NCBI GenBank assembly: GCA_041399085.1
Contig: JAWKTM010000038.1
Span: 1-64,000, forward strand
Length of the DNA: 64,000 nt
Source: JAWKTM01 sp041399085
GTDB taxonomy: Bacteria > Planctomycetota > Planctomycetia > Pirellulales > Pirellulaceae
Reading direction: 5' to 3'
Part shown: one piece after another, positions 1 to 9,538 of the stretch
Position numbering within the stretch: the stretch's first letter is position 1
How the letters are laid out: each line of letters begins with the position of its first letter
Position numbers and translations under genes: made by a program
Notes under the pieces: model-generated
What the model was told of the DNA's origin: nothing
The model's input: only the letters and a program-made list of their open reading frames with translations
Database searches by the model: none

Positions 1-3000
1 GTGTACATCTCGGGGCCGAAGCCTTGAGTGATATCGCGGGTGATATGGCCGCCGGATTGTGTGTCGGTGTGTTGATAGAAGCAGACTTCGCCGGACGGTT
101 CGACCACGTGCAGATCGACATCCGTGCGGTCGGTGTTCCACATCATCGTGACGACCAGATCGAGCTCGGCCGGTTGGTAGCGTTCCAGCAGCGAGGCGAG
201 TCGGCCGCGGGCGTATTGCGGCATCTCGCTTTCCAACTCACCGGCTTCGATTCGCCGCAGCAGACGTTGATACTCGCGAGCGACGATCGACTGCACATCG
301 GCGTACCGATCGTTCCAGCGCGAATTCATCACGATCTCGTAATACACGATCGCCAAGTCGGCGTTGCCCGTTTCGGTCAAGCATTGGGCGATCGCTTGAT
401 AGGTTTGCGGCTCGTAGGGCCGAGCCATTGCGACTCGGCGGAGCAGCGGATACGCTTGGCCGGGCAAGCCCCATTCGATGGCCGAGAACGCGACGTCGCG
501 GGCCAGCACCGTGTCGCCCGGTTGTTGTTCGATCAGGCTGCTGAGCGCCTTGAGCCCGTCGGCCGCACCGGCTTCGCGACGCCGGCGGTCGGCTTCGCGA
601 GTCACGTCTTCGTAAGCCAACGTCGTGGCTCCGGCCGCGCCGCGTAGCAGCGAGGCGTACTTGGCGGGCAGCTCATCGCCCGTTCGCACTTGGCAATCGA
701 GCGGCGGGATGTTCACCTCGAACGCACGGGTCGACAGCCGATCGAACGACGGTTGCAGTGCCGGCGGCATCGTGAAGCTGAGGCCGGGGGCTTTCTCCAA
801 CGCGGCCAGCCACCGCACGATCAGGTCTTTTGGATCGCCGAGCCGCGAGGCCCATTCGTCCAGCTTTTGCTCGACGATTTCGGCCGCCGCCGTCGTTTGA
901 ATCACGAGCTCGTCGTCTTCCGGGCGGATGTCGAAGCGTTCGTAGTCGGCTTCGCTTTCCAGCATCAACAGCGACACGCTGCGGCCGGTCACGCGGAAAT
1001 GCCGGGCGTAAGCCGTGGCGATCGTTTCGGTGGCATCGGCCAAGGATTCGAGCTGACCGACGGCGACTTGGCCGTACATCCGTGGCGTGAGCCGGGATTC
1101 GATCGTGCGCGTCAGCTTGACGACCACTTCGCGGGTTTCGTCGCCGCGACGCAGTTGCAGCCGCGCGGCGGGATCGCCGATCGCGGTGGGCAGACCGCGG
1201 CCGACGAGCAACAGCGACTGGCCGGGAAAGATGGAGCGGGGACGCCCGGCAATCAGCAGGTCGCTGCCGCCGTCGACCGAGGCGGTGAGCAATTGCCACG
1301 GCCGCTGACGATGAGCAGTGGCGGCCGCCGTGATTTGATCTTCGCTAGTGACGCTGAACACCGCGCCGCCGGTGGCGTTGGCCAGTTGTTCCAGCAGGCC
1401 CGTGTCGGTGCCGGTCAGGCCGGTGTTGTAGGCGAACAGCGAGCCGACGCGGGCTCGTTCCAGCGTGCGTTGCATCCGAGCCAGCGATGATTCGCCCCAG
1501 GTTGCGGCTCCGTCGCTGAGCAGAAACAGATCGGGTTGCGGCGCGGTGGCGGCCGGCTCGTCCTCGGTCGTTTGCCAGACGGGCTCAGCCGCCGCGGCCA
1601 GCGCCGCTTGCAGATCGGTGGCGCCTTCGAGCGAAAGCTGTTGGCAATCGGCGATCAGCCGGGCGACGTTTTCCGGCGTGTTCTCGGCATAGCCCGGCTG
1701 CCACCAATGCGTCTCGACGTTGAACCACAGCACGGCGAACTGCTTCATCCGCGAGCGGTTCTCGTTCAGCGTCGCTTCCATCAATTTCAGCCAGACGTTG
1801 AACTTATCGGGGTTCGAGCTCAGCGACGTATCGAGCAGAAACATCGCGTGGGTCGAGCCGCTGTCGGCCTGTTGATCGTCGGCCAGCGAAGCCAGCGGGT
1901 TGGCGATGCGCGTGGCAAAGAACTCGCCCGTGTCCACGTCGCTGCCGACCAACACCGTTTGTTCGTCCAACGGCAGACGGACCGTGATCGCTTCGGCCGG
2001 ATTTTGATAGTGATAGAACGCTCGGCCGGCGGACGTGAAAGGCCGCGTTTCGGGCGAGACATTAGCCGACGTGCCGGGCAACGCGGCGATGTCCAGGTCG
2101 ACGGTTCGCTGGCGGATGTCTTCGGGCAGATCAAAGCGATAGACCAGTTCGCCGTCGGTTTGCTCCAGGTTCACGTCGTAGCCGATCACCACGCGATGCA
2201 GCTTTTGCGGCATCAGCGGAAAGACCTTGGCGTTGAACACACCCGCGCCAGCCCATTCGACCAACGCCGGATCGACTCGACGACGCACGGTTTCGCTGTA
2301 GGCGTAAGCCGCCTTTTGCGGCGGGACGAGCCGAGCTTCCTTGACGTTGGTCCAGGTCTCTTGGCGAGCTTCGCGGATGTCGCGTGGGTCGAGCCCGGCG
2401 GCTCGCACCAAGTCGGCCGACAGGAACCCGCGGCTGGCGAGCTGGTCGACTTGCGGCCGATACTCGAACGACGACTGGCCGAACGCGAAGTAATAGAGCG
2501 ACGCTTCGTTTGGCAAGCGAATCTGGAACGAGCCTTCGAGCTGCCGGTCGTAGTCGTTGAAGTAGTAGCAGTCCAGCAGCACTCGGGCGCGGAAGCCGTC
2601 GATCACGACGTTGGCTTGAATGCCTTCGAGCGGCAGTTCATCGTTGTCGCCGACGAGCAGCCGCGAGTTGTTCGGCGTGGCGGACGCACGTCGCCAAGTG
2701 GTGCGAGCGGGCTTGGCTGGTTCGGCTTTCGTGGCCGAGGAGGTGCGAGCGGCGTCTTGCCGAACGCCGTCTTTCGCGTCCAGTTCGGCGCGACCGCGCT
2801 CGTCGCTGGCCCGTGTAAGGCCGGGGGCCTGCGGCCGCCCGGATGTCACCTCCGCGAGATTTGGTCTGCCCTCCATCTCGCGGTTGACGATCTGACGAGT
2901 GTCCTCTTCCGCATCTTGAACTAACGCGGGTTCGGTCTCGTCGGGAATGATGATGCGGGGCGTGGCGCTCAGAACGGTGCTGTCGGTTCGCTCGGTGGAA

Positions 3001-3776
3001 GCCGTGGGATTCGCGGCATTGGCTTGACCGAATCGCGGCATAGCTCCGCTGTAGGGTGAGTATGTGCTTTCCAATCCGCTTGCATACCGACTGAATTCCC
3101 TTTCCGACGGGGCTTCACCATCGCCGCCGAGCCCGCTGCGGAAGAAGTCTGCGTTACCACTGGATGAAAAGTCTGCAGTTCGACGAGCGGCGCGAAGCTC
3201 ATACATCTGCTCAGCCACTTCGGTAACGGTCTCGAGCTGTTCGATCGGAGCTGAAGTCTCACTTCTCAATGCGAACGGAGCGAGATCATGCGGCCGAGCT
3301 TCTTCGGGCAAGCGTTGCAATTCCATGCCCCCTACTTCGAGCACTTCGAGCTCAGACATCTCCAACGCATCAACAGCGTGGGGCGTCGAGGACGAAGGCG
3401 AATTCGGGGTCGGGTCCAGGACTTTGGCTACCGTCGGCCGATTGCCGCTCGAGTCGCCGCTCCAGGTTGACCAGCCGAGCGCCGCAACCACCAACAGCAA
3501 CGCACAGGAGACGGCCGCCGTGGCGGCTCGATGCACCAACCGCGTTCGCGGGTAGCGGGAATCGGCGGCGAAGCCCGACACGCCAACCTTCTCGTCGGCC
3601 GTGATGAACGGCTCGGCATCGAAATGCGATCGGATGCTGGCGGCGGTTTCGCGAATCGCGTCCAATTCCGCCTGCAACGTGGGCGACTCGGCCACCGCGG
3701 CTTCGACCGCCGCTCGGTCCGCGTCGTCCAATTCACCCAGCACATAGGCCGTCAGCTTCGGATCGTTTGCGTTCAT
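1..3776 (-). CDS. VIT/von Willebrand factor A domain protein with anti-sigma-like N-terminus (3' end outside window)
   Basis: The frame starts at the ATG at 3776 and stays open to base 1, so about 1258 residues are visible and the C-terminus is missing. The first ~50 residues (MNANDPKLTAYVLGELDDAD...) look like the cytoplasmic anti-sigma-like head common in planctomycetes but lack zinc-ligand Cys/His. A membrane segment follows (about residues 88-105), then a Ser/Thr/Pro-rich linker, a VIT-type region, and a vWA domain with a MIDAS-like DTSLS motif. Near the window edge, WNTDRTDVDLHVVEPSGE resembles the DUF2135/YfaP family. It lies directly downstream of an ECF sigma gene, which suggests a sigma/regulator pair; a role as anti-sigma factor is inference. 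Function is otherwise unknown; probably an envelope-anchored protein-protein or metal-ion adhesion module. Confidence 0.85.
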   Translation of the reverse strand, partial: MNANDPKLTAYVLGELDDADRAAVEAAVAESPTLQAELDAIRETAASIRSHFDAEPFITADEKVGVSGFAADSRYPRTRLVHRAATAAVSCALLLVVAALGWSTWSGDSSGNRPTVAKVLDPTPNSPSSSTPHAVDALEMSELEVLEVGGMELQRLPEEARPHDLAPFALRSETSAPIEQLETVTEVAEQMYELRAARRTADFSSSGNADFFRSGLGGDGEAPSEREFSRYASGLESTYSPYSGAMPRFGQANAANPTASTERTDSTVLSATPRIIIPDETEPALVQDAEEDTRQIVNREMEGRPNLAEVTSGRPQAPGLTRASDERGRAELDAKDGVRQDAARTSSATKAEPAKPARTTWRRASATPNNSRLLVGDNDELPLEGIQANVVIDGFRARVLLDCYYFNDYDRQLEGSFQIRLPNEASLYYFAFGQSSFEYRPQVDQLASRGFLSADLVRAAGLDPRDIREARQETWTNVKEARLVPPQKAAYAYSETVRRRVDPALVEWAGAGVFNAKVFPLMPQKLHRVVIGYDVNLEQTDGELVYRFDLPEDIRQRTVDLDIAALPGTSANVSPETRPFTSAGRAFYHYQNPAEAITVRLPLDEQTVLVGSDVDTGEFFATRIANPLASLADDQQADSGSTHAMFLLDTSLSSNPDKFNVWLKLMEATLNENRSRMKQFAVLWFNVETHWWQPGYAENTPENVARLIADCQQLSLEGATDLQAALAAAAEPVWQTTEDEPAATAPQPDLFLLSDGAATWGESSLARMQRTLERARVGSLFAYNTGLTGTDTGLLEQLANATGGAVFSVTSEDQITAAATAHRQRPWQLLTASVDGGSDLLIAGRPRSIFPGQSLLLVGRGLPTAIGDPAARLQLRRGDETREVVVKLTRTIESRLTPRMYGQVAVGQLESLADATETIATAYARHFRVTGRSVSLLMLESEADYERFDIRPEDDELVIQTTAAAEIVEQKLDEWASRLGDPKDLIVRWLAALEKAPGLSFTMPPALQPSFDRLSTRAFEVNIPPLDCQVRTGDELPAKYASLLRGAAGATTLAYEDVTREADRRRREAGAADGLKALSSLIEQQPGDTVLARDVAFSAIEWGLPGQAYPLLRRVAMARPYEPQTYQAIAQCLTETGNADLAIVYYEIVMNSRWNDRYADVQSIVAREYQRLLRRIEAGELESEMPQYARGRLASLLERYQPAELDLVVTMMWNTDRTDVDLHVVEPSGEVCFYQHTDTQSGGHITRDITQGFGPEMY

Positions 3777-3810
3777 GTTCGTCGTCTCCCTTGTGTTTGC
3801 TGAACGCTTG

Positions 3811-3871
3811 TAGCGGAAGGGCGCGAGCCCTCCGGTTTCGCGGCACCGGACGGCTTGCGCCGTTCCGCTAA
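3811..3871. repeat. Dispersed palindromic (REP-like) repeat, copy 1
   Basis: A 61-bp imperfect palindrome runs from TAGCGGAAGGGCGCGAGCCC to CGGCTTGCGCCGTTCCGCTA and can fold into one long hairpin. Related copies lie at 6206-6337, 27104-27156, 32245-32305 and 57516-57577. It sits just upstream of the vWA gene start, between that gene and the sigma gene. Confidence 0.8.
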
Positions 3872-3903
3872 AACGGTGAGGTAATTGCGGACGGTTCCTA
3901 ACG

Positions 3904-3969
3904 AACCGAGTTGCGATGTCTAACTAACCGAGTTGCGGTGTCTAACTAACCGAGTTAGACAGCCGAACT
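3904..3969. repeat. Three 22-bp direct repeats upstream of the vWA gene
   Basis: Three head-to-tail 22-bp units (AACCGAGTTGCGATGTCTAACT and variants) occupy the gap between the sigma gene and the vWA gene. The first two differ by one base; the third diverges in its second half. Period-22 direct repeats in a promoter-sized gap could be protein binding sites; this is inference. Confidence 0.7.
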
Positions 3970-4042
3970 AAGCCTTGGTACGAGACGCGCACTTAAGCTT
4001 AGTACGGCTCAACCGCCAAAATGGGGTGAACGATTGTCGCTG

Positions 4043-4579
4043 TCAGGCGTCGTCTGGCATCAGACTGTCTCGGATCGAACGCACGGCGGTATGCAGCAAG
4101 TAGCCGACGTTGCTGACCGACAGGCCGGTCACCGCCGCGATCTGCTTGTAACTCAGTCCCGACTGGAACTTTAGCCGCAACACTTCTTGCTGGTTGTCGG
4201 ACAGGCCGGCCACGAGCCGTTCGACTCGTTGCAGGTCGTCGGCCGTCTCCGCCGAACTCTGAGGCGCCTCGCGGTTGTCGAGGCAACCGGCCGTTTGTTC
4301 CGCCGTCAACGTGCTCATGCGCCGTTCCTTTCGCTTCACGTCCAACGCTCGATTTCGAGCCACCGTGAACAACCATTCGGCCAACCGGCCATCCAAATCG
4401 CCGGGCGATTGCTGACAGAGCCGCAGGAACGTGTCCTGCACGACTTCGCGAGCGGTCTCCGCGCGGCCCGTGATGCTGGCCACATAGCGCAACAGATCCA
4501 GCTCGTGCCGCTCGACCGCGGCAAGAATCCAGTCCGCCCGTTCGCGGTCGTGCCGCGCGTTCACCCGCCGTTCACTCAT
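4043..4579 (-). CDS. RNA polymerase sigma factor, ECF (sigma-70 family)
   Basis: A 178-residue protein of normal ECF length. Region 2 is seen in LLRYVASITGRAETAREVVQDTFLRL (about residues 29-54) and WLFTVARNRALDVKR (about 69-83). Region 4 is a helix-turn-helix in LSDNQQEVLRLKFQSGLSYK followed by QIAAVTGLSVSNVGYLLHTA. It should direct RNA polymerase to a small regulon in response to an envelope or other signal. The vWA gene follows about 270 bp downstream on the same strand and has an anti-sigma-like head, so the two are probably functionally linked. The ATG at 4579 is the only good start. Confidence 0.93.
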   Translation of the reverse strand: MSERRVNARHDRERADWILAAVERHELDLLRYVASITGRAETAREVVQDTFLRLCQQSPGDLDGRLAEWLFTVARNRALDVKRKERRMSTLTAEQTAGCLDNREAPQSSAETADDLQRVERLVAGLSDNQQEVLRLKFQSGLSYKQIAAVTGLSVSNVGYLLHTAVRSIRDSLMPDDA

Positions 4580-4803
4580 GCTTGGTCCGTTTCGGCCAGT
4601 CGAAAGGGATCACGTGCGAAGCGACCGTTTCTTAGGCGACTTTTCCGAAATTGTCGCCGCCGACTCCATGAGTCCCTCCGCGCGAGAAACAGATACGATG
4701 TCGATCCTATCCGCGGCGGCATGGTAGAATCGTCGTTCGCGACCGAGCGACCTGACCGCAAACACTCGAACAGTTCCCCATCCATGTTGATCCTGTAGGA
4801 GCG

Positions 4804-6153
4804 ATGCAAGCCATGACTCTCCCATTGAATACCACGCGACGCGATTTTCTGCGAACCGCCGCGGCGGCGACCACGGCCGCTTCGCTGGCTACCGTGCTTC
4901 CGGCTCATGTGTTGGGACGCGACGGCGCGGTCGCGCCGAGCGAGAAGATTACGCTGGGCGTGGTCGGCATCGGGCCGCGATGCACGTATGACTTGAAAGC
5001 GATGCTGCAATTCGCCGACGTTCAGTGCGTGGCGATCGCCGATGTGCAAGCCAAGCGGCGCGATGCGGGCAAGGCGTTGGTGGATGGCCACTATGGCAAT
5101 AGCGATTGCAAACTGTATCGCGATTTCCGCGAACTGCTGGGGCGTCAAGATATCGACGCCGTGATTGTGGCCACCGGCGATCGTTGGCACGCGGCGGCTT
5201 CGATCCTGGCGGCCGAGGCGGATAAGGATGTCTACAGTGAAAAGCCCTGCGGCATCACAATCGCCGATTGCCAAAAGCTGGCCGATACGATGCATGCCAA
5301 GCAGCGGGTGTTTCAAGCGGGAACGCAGCGCCGTAGCGTGCCCAATTTCCAGAAGGCCGTCGAGCTGGCCCACACCGGCAAGCTCGGCAAGCTTCACACG
5401 CTGCACGCTTCGGTTTATATGCCGGTGCTCGACAACACGTGGCTGCCGGCTCAACCCCAACCGTCGCGCGATGTGGTGGATTGGAATCTGTGGTTGGGGC
5501 CCGCCGCTTGGCGTCCGTTTAATCAAAAGTATGTGGACGGCGGTTGGCGAGGGCAGTGGGATTTTGATTCCGGCGCGAAGCTGTTGGATTGGGGAGCTCA
5601 TACCGTTGACCTCTGTCAATGGGCCAATCAGGCCGACGATACCATGCCGGTCGAATATGAGCCGTCGAATAATAACATTGTCTGTCGATATGAGAATGGA
5701 GTTCGTCTCCTACTCGATTTCCTACCGCAACCGTTCGGCGATCGTTCGCCCCATTATATTACTCGGCTGGGAACTTGCCCGGTGCGATTCATTGGGGATG
5801 AAGGTTGGGTGGAGACCGGCGACGAAGGTGAGATCGTCGTCAGTTCCGAGGCGCTCAAGAAGGAACTGCCCGACGCCACGAAGCGTGTTCGCGGGCTGGA
5901 CGTCTCGGCCCACTCGCGTAACTTCTTCGACTGCATTCGCTCGCGCGGCGCGACGGCGGCGAATCCCGATGTGATGCGTCGTTCTCACATCGCTTGCCAT
6001 GCCGCGGCGTTATCGTGGATCCTGCAACGCAAGCTGCGGCTCGATCCCGTCAAGGAAGAGTTCATTGACGACGCCGAAGCCAATCTGTCCGCGCGCGGGC
6101 CTCGCGTGACTGGACGGTCTAACAACCAAGTAAGATCGGTTGTCTGTTGTTGA
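4804..6153 (+). CDS. Gfo/Idh/MocA family oxidoreductase, Tat-exported (frameshift near the C-terminus)
   Basis: The N-terminus has a twin-arginine signal (TTRRDFLRTAAAATTAASLA), then a Rossmann fold (ITLGVVGIGPR) and the EKP motif of the family in DVYSEKPCG. The middle carries the WNLWLGPAAWRPFNQ region typical of planctomycete secreted paralogues. Probably a periplasmic NAD(P)-dependent sugar or cyclitol oxidoreductase; the substrate cannot be read. The last ~20 residues as encoded (LSARGPRVTGRSNNQ...) are unlike the family. In the +2 frame from about 6086 the usual ending (RARASRDWTV, stop at 6120-6122) appears, so a one-base indel near 6085 is likely and the natural stop is probably at 6122. 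Confidence 0.9.
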   Translation: MQAMTLPLNTTRRDFLRTAAAATTAASLATVLPAHVLGRDGAVAPSEKITLGVVGIGPRCTYDLKAMLQFADVQCVAIADVQAKRRDAGKALVDGHYGNSDCKLYRDFRELLGRQDIDAVIVATGDRWHAAASILAAEADKDVYSEKPCGITIADCQKLADTMHAKQRVFQAGTQRRSVPNFQKAVELAHTGKLGKLHTLHASVYMPVLDNTWLPAQPQPSRDVVDWNLWLGPAAWRPFNQKYVDGGWRGQWDFDSGAKLLDWGAHTVDLCQWANQADDTMPVEYEPSNNNIVCRYENGVRLLLDFLPQPFGDRSPHYITRLGTCPVRFIGDEGWVETGDEGEIVVSSEALKKELPDATKRVRGLDVSAHSRNFFDCIRSRGATAANPDVMRRSHIACHAAALSWILQRKLRLDPVKEEFIDDAEANLSARGPRVTGRSNNQVRSVVCC

Positions 6154-6205
6154 ACCGGTCGGCGCGACATGTTAGTACTGACCGCCCACCAGTGCCAAAT
6201 CACTT

Positions 6206-6337
6206 GAGCGGCAGGGCGAAAGCCCTCCGGTTACATCACATAGGAGCGGTAGCCGCAGCCCCTCCGGTAACGCCAATTGGAGCGGTAGCGCGAGCCCTCC
6301 GGTAACGCGACACCGGACGGCTTGCGCCGTGCCGCTT
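6206..6337. repeat. Dispersed palindromic repeat, copy 2 with triplicated left arm
   Basis: Three successive copies of the left arm (GAGCGGnAGnGCGnnAGCCC plus TCCGGT) at 6206-6233, 6244-6269 and 6279-6305 are followed by a single right arm (ACCGGACGGCTTGCGCCGTG) at 6311-6337. It lies in the convergent gap between the Gfo/Idh gene and the kinase gene. Confidence 0.75.
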
Positions 6338-6365
6338 ACATGGCAAGATGTTTGCCGACGAGTCG

Positions 6366-8642
6366 TTAGTCGTTTCCAAACACCATCGTCTGATCGTAGC
6401 CCGGTTGACTCGTTGTGGTTTCTCGAGCGGGGCCGTCCTCAACGGATTGCCCTCGCTCATGGCGTGCCCACCAAGCTTCCGCCTGCTCCAGGTTCCATTG
6501 CTTTGCCTCGGGGCATTTCCGTAGCAGTTGAGCGAAGTCGCGAGCCGTCTGAGGCCGTTTGGCCCGTGTCTTCTCCAAGCACGATAGTATCGCGTATTCC
6601 AACTCGTCGGACACATTGTGTCCCAATCGCGAACTGGGCCTTTCGGGCACTTCATCAATATGCTTTTGACAAAGGTCCACGATGCTGGTGGCGTCGAATA
6701 CCGGCCGACCCGTTAGTAGGAAATAACCGACAGCTCCCAGGCCGTAAATGTCGCTGCGGTTATCCACGGTCATCGGCGACTGAATCGCTTCGGGCGACAT
6801 ATAAAGCGGTGTGCCGGTTAGCCCGCCCTCAGCCGATACGCCGGCGCGTTTCTGCTCGTCAACGGCTTTCACCAATCCGAAATCCAACACTTTCACGACG
6901 TCGGGCTCGCCGCCACGGTGGCTGAGCATCATATTGGCGGGTTTGATATCTCGGTGTACCAGCCCTTGGGAATGAGCCTCATACAAAGAGCCGCACGCTT
7001 GCATCAAAATCGAGATCACTCGCCCCCCAGGCTGCGCGCCGTACTTTTCAACCAGTTGTTGGAGGTCGATCCCGTCCAGATATTCCATCGCATAGTAAAA
7101 CACGCCTTCCGGAGTGCGTCCGAAATCATAGATGGCAATGGTGCTGGGATGATTCAACCGACAGGTAATTTGCACTTCGCGTTCGAATCGTTGAATCGAC
7201 GCGTCATTAACACGATCGGCATCTAACAGTTTGATCGCCGTGGGCCGACGCAACATCGAGTGATGTCCCTTGTAGACAACTCCCATCGCGCCCGCGCCCA
7301 GTTTGGTTTCCAGCGTGTATTGGCCCAACTGTTGGGCTTCGATTGCCGCCTTGCGGGCTTCACGCTGGAGATTGGCGACCACAACGGTGAAGGCGAAGAT
7401 GGCAATGGCGCTAACGACCAGTAGTCCGTACAATCCCCAAAAAGTGCGCCTCAATATGGTCAGCGGCATAAACGCTTCGGCCAAGTCGATTTCCGTGGCC
7501 ACGCCAAGCTCGTATTCGGGCAGCCATGTCCAGGCTCCCACAACTGGCACGCCGCGATAGTCGCGATAGCCTTCCACGTCGACGCCCGAACGACCTTCCA
7601 CCGCGTCGGCGACCAGTCGAGTCATCGGCATCTCGGAACGCCGAGTTGTCGGCCGAAAGCCATTGGTCATATCACCGCCCGGGTCGCGAATCAGGACGTT
7701 CAAGATGGAACGCGACAGTTGTTGATCCGGCAGAATCCCCAACAAGATCAAGTCATCATCAAAGCGGCTGTTGGAGACCATGCGGCCGTTGCGATCAAAG
7801 GCATAAGTCTCGCCCGAGTCTCCCATTTGTCCGAGCTGGAGAATGCGCGTAAATTCTCGCTGTGGTTGGAGCTGCAAGGCCAAGGCGCCGACAATCAAAA
7901 ACGATTCATCCCGAATCGGGGCGCAGGCGTACATAGTGGGTTCGCCCGTTCGCACTTGTCCGGCTTCATCCTGCATCATGACCACGCTGGGAAACGGCGC
8001 GGATACGACCGCTTCGCCGTCGAGAGCGCGGGACAGAAACTGGTCGTAGTCCCGGATATCGCGCTGGCCGATCAGCACGGCATGTGACGACGCGAGAATC
8101 TCTTTCGATCGATCAACGACGAAATACCCGATGAAGTCATGCGAAGCCATGATCGGCGCCAAAGCTTTCGCGATATCGCTATTCACGCGTGACAGATCGG
8201 GGCGCGAAACAGGCTCGTCCGATGCTGCCTCATCCACAAGCAAATGGCCGATTTGTTCGCGTAGTCGAGGGTCGTTGGCCGCGGTCTCGGCGTTTGCCGC
8301 ATGGACCTCCAGCCATTTATCCAGCATCGCGGCTTCCGCCGTTAACAGCGTTTGTAGCTGAGAGCTTAGGTTGGCCTTCATCGTGGATTCGATCGCCGAT
8401 CGGACGAACAGTCCGATGACCGACAGAATCACCACGGCGATGATCGGCCAAACCCAAAGCTGCTTTTTCAGGAACACGCCGGTGCGAGTGACGGTCCGGC
8501 CGACGCTGGTGTGCGCCCAGGTCATATGAGCCTGTGGATTGGCGGGGCTCCGCCTGCCAACGGTCCGGCGAATGAGTTGCCAGGGATTCATGGAAAGCGA
8601 TCGATAGTAGTCGGCGGGGGAAACAAAGCACGGTGGGAACAC
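6366..8642 (-). CDS. Membrane-anchored serine/threonine protein kinase with extracytoplasmic sensor domain
   Basis: As read from 8642 the protein is 758 residues; ATG 8591 (residue 18) is an equally good start. There is a helix at about 62-82, an extracytoplasmic dCache-like sensor region (about 85-395), a second helix at about 400-424, and a complete Hanks-type kinase at about 441-708. Kinase motifs are the glycine loop LGAGAMGVVYKG (448-459), catalytic Lys in AIKLL (471), HRDIKPAN (563-570), DFG (587-589) and GTPLYMSPE (610-618). This topology is opposite to PknB, whose kinase is N-terminal. The dCache shape suggests a small-molecule ligand. The C-terminal tail has an acidic/Gln-rich end, QTMVFGND, possibly an FHA-binding or autophosphorylation site (inference). 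Confidence 0.93.
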   Translation of the reverse strand: MFPPCFVSPADYYRSLSMNPWQLIRRTVGRRSPANPQAHMTWAHTSVGRTVTRTGVFLKKQLWVWPIIAVVILSVIGLFVRSAIESTMKANLSSQLQTLLTAEAAMLDKWLEVHAANAETAANDPRLREQIGHLLVDEAASDEPVSRPDLSRVNSDIAKALAPIMASHDFIGYFVVDRSKEILASSHAVLIGQRDIRDYDQFLSRALDGEAVVSAPFPSVVMMQDEAGQVRTGEPTMYACAPIRDESFLIVGALALQLQPQREFTRILQLGQMGDSGETYAFDRNGRMVSNSRFDDDLILLGILPDQQLSRSILNVLIRDPGGDMTNGFRPTTRRSEMPMTRLVADAVEGRSGVDVEGYRDYRGVPVVGAWTWLPEYELGVATEIDLAEAFMPLTILRRTFWGLYGLLVVSAIAIFAFTVVVANLQREARKAAIEAQQLGQYTLETKLGAGAMGVVYKGHHSMLRRPTAIKLLDADRVNDASIQRFEREVQITCRLNHPSTIAIYDFGRTPEGVFYYAMEYLDGIDLQQLVEKYGAQPGGRVISILMQACGSLYEAHSQGLVHRDIKPANMMLSHRGGEPDVVKVLDFGLVKAVDEQKRAGVSAEGGLTGTPLYMSPEAIQSPMTVDNRSDIYGLGAVGYFLLTGRPVFDATSIVDLCQKHIDEVPERPSSRLGHNVSDELEYAILSCLEKTRAKRPQTARDFAQLLRKCPEAKQWNLEQAEAWWARHERGQSVEDGPARETTTSQPGYDQTMVFGND

Positions 8643-8912
8643 CTTGCCGAGAACGCCTCAGCATCAGACTCATACGATCATGATTGGACGCCAATCTGAC
8701 GGCAAGCAACGGGGCGGCCGACCTACACATGAAGTTGCGGATTGGGACGGGCAGCGCCGATTTTCGGGCATGGTGGGCCGCGTCCGTCAACTTGTTGGTG
8801 GTTTCGGAGGCGCGTCGGCCTCATCCTCCCGATTACCGGCTCGCCTGTTGGCTGCTAAAATGACAACGGGCTAACGACGAAGGCACGCGATTTCAGACGA
8901 AGAAGCATTACC

Positions 8913-9482
8913 ATGAGCGAGTACATCCTGGATCAACGGCGGCGGGTGTTGGAAGATTCGTTTTTCGCGAAGGTCGACCAAGAGCTGCTCCGTCGGCTGC
9001 AAGAGGAAATGGAGACGCAGCAGGAGGAAGAACAGTTGGCGCGCGTGTCGGGCATCTCCGACAAGTTCCTGCTGGATCGACTGATCGGTTGCGGGATCAA
9101 GAGTTCGACCTGGGCTGCGATGTCGCTGGTGCCATTGGTCGAAGTGGCTTGGGCCGATGGCCATGTGGTCGATGAAGAGCGAGTGGCCGTGCTACAGTCC
9201 GCTCACGAAGCGGGGCTGGAGTCAAACGCACCGGCTTATCAATTGCTCGAACAGTGGCTTCATCACCGGCCCGAGCCGAGCCTCCGTCAAGCTTGGAAGG
9301 ATTACGTCCACGCGTTGTGCGAGAACGCGGCGCCCGACACGCGCGAAGCGTTTCGCACGCAGGTTTTGGAACGTGCTCAACGCGTGGCCGAAGCTTGGGG
9401 CGGCATGCTGGGTATGGGCAATGCCGTCTCGGATAGCGAACAAAAGGTGCTGGACGACCTGCACTCGGCTCTCGGGCACTAG
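8913..9482 (+). CDS. Hypothetical protein, TerB-like helical fold
   Basis: A 189-residue soluble, largely helical protein. A charged coiled-coil-like head (residues ~15-45, rich in E/Q/R) precedes a segment LVPLVEVAWADGHVVDEERV that resembles the TerB (tellurite-resistance B) helical repeat with its acidic loop. No signal peptide or catalytic motif is visible. It is 56 bp upstream of dinG on the same strand and may be co-transcribed. Function not known; the TerB likeness is by eye. Confidence 0.75.
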   Translation: MSEYILDQRRRVLEDSFFAKVDQELLRRLQEEMETQQEEEQLARVSGISDKFLLDRLIGCGIKSSTWAAMSLVPLVEVAWADGHVVDEERVAVLQSAHEAGLESNAPAYQLLEQWLHHRPEPSLRQAWKDYVHALCENAAPDTREAFRTQVLERAQRVAEAWGGMLGMGNAVSDSEQKVLDDLHSALGH

Positions 9483-9538
9483 GCGCGACATTCGCGTCGG
9501 CTCGCGACAAGCGAATTCGGCCGGCGGGAGTTTGAACG

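Noticed and set aside
24..2924. Long plus-strand frames opposite the vWA gene
   Set aside because: They are in shadow of a minus-strand frame with clear VIT/vWA content and family-like start; composition is Arg/Gly-rich noise.
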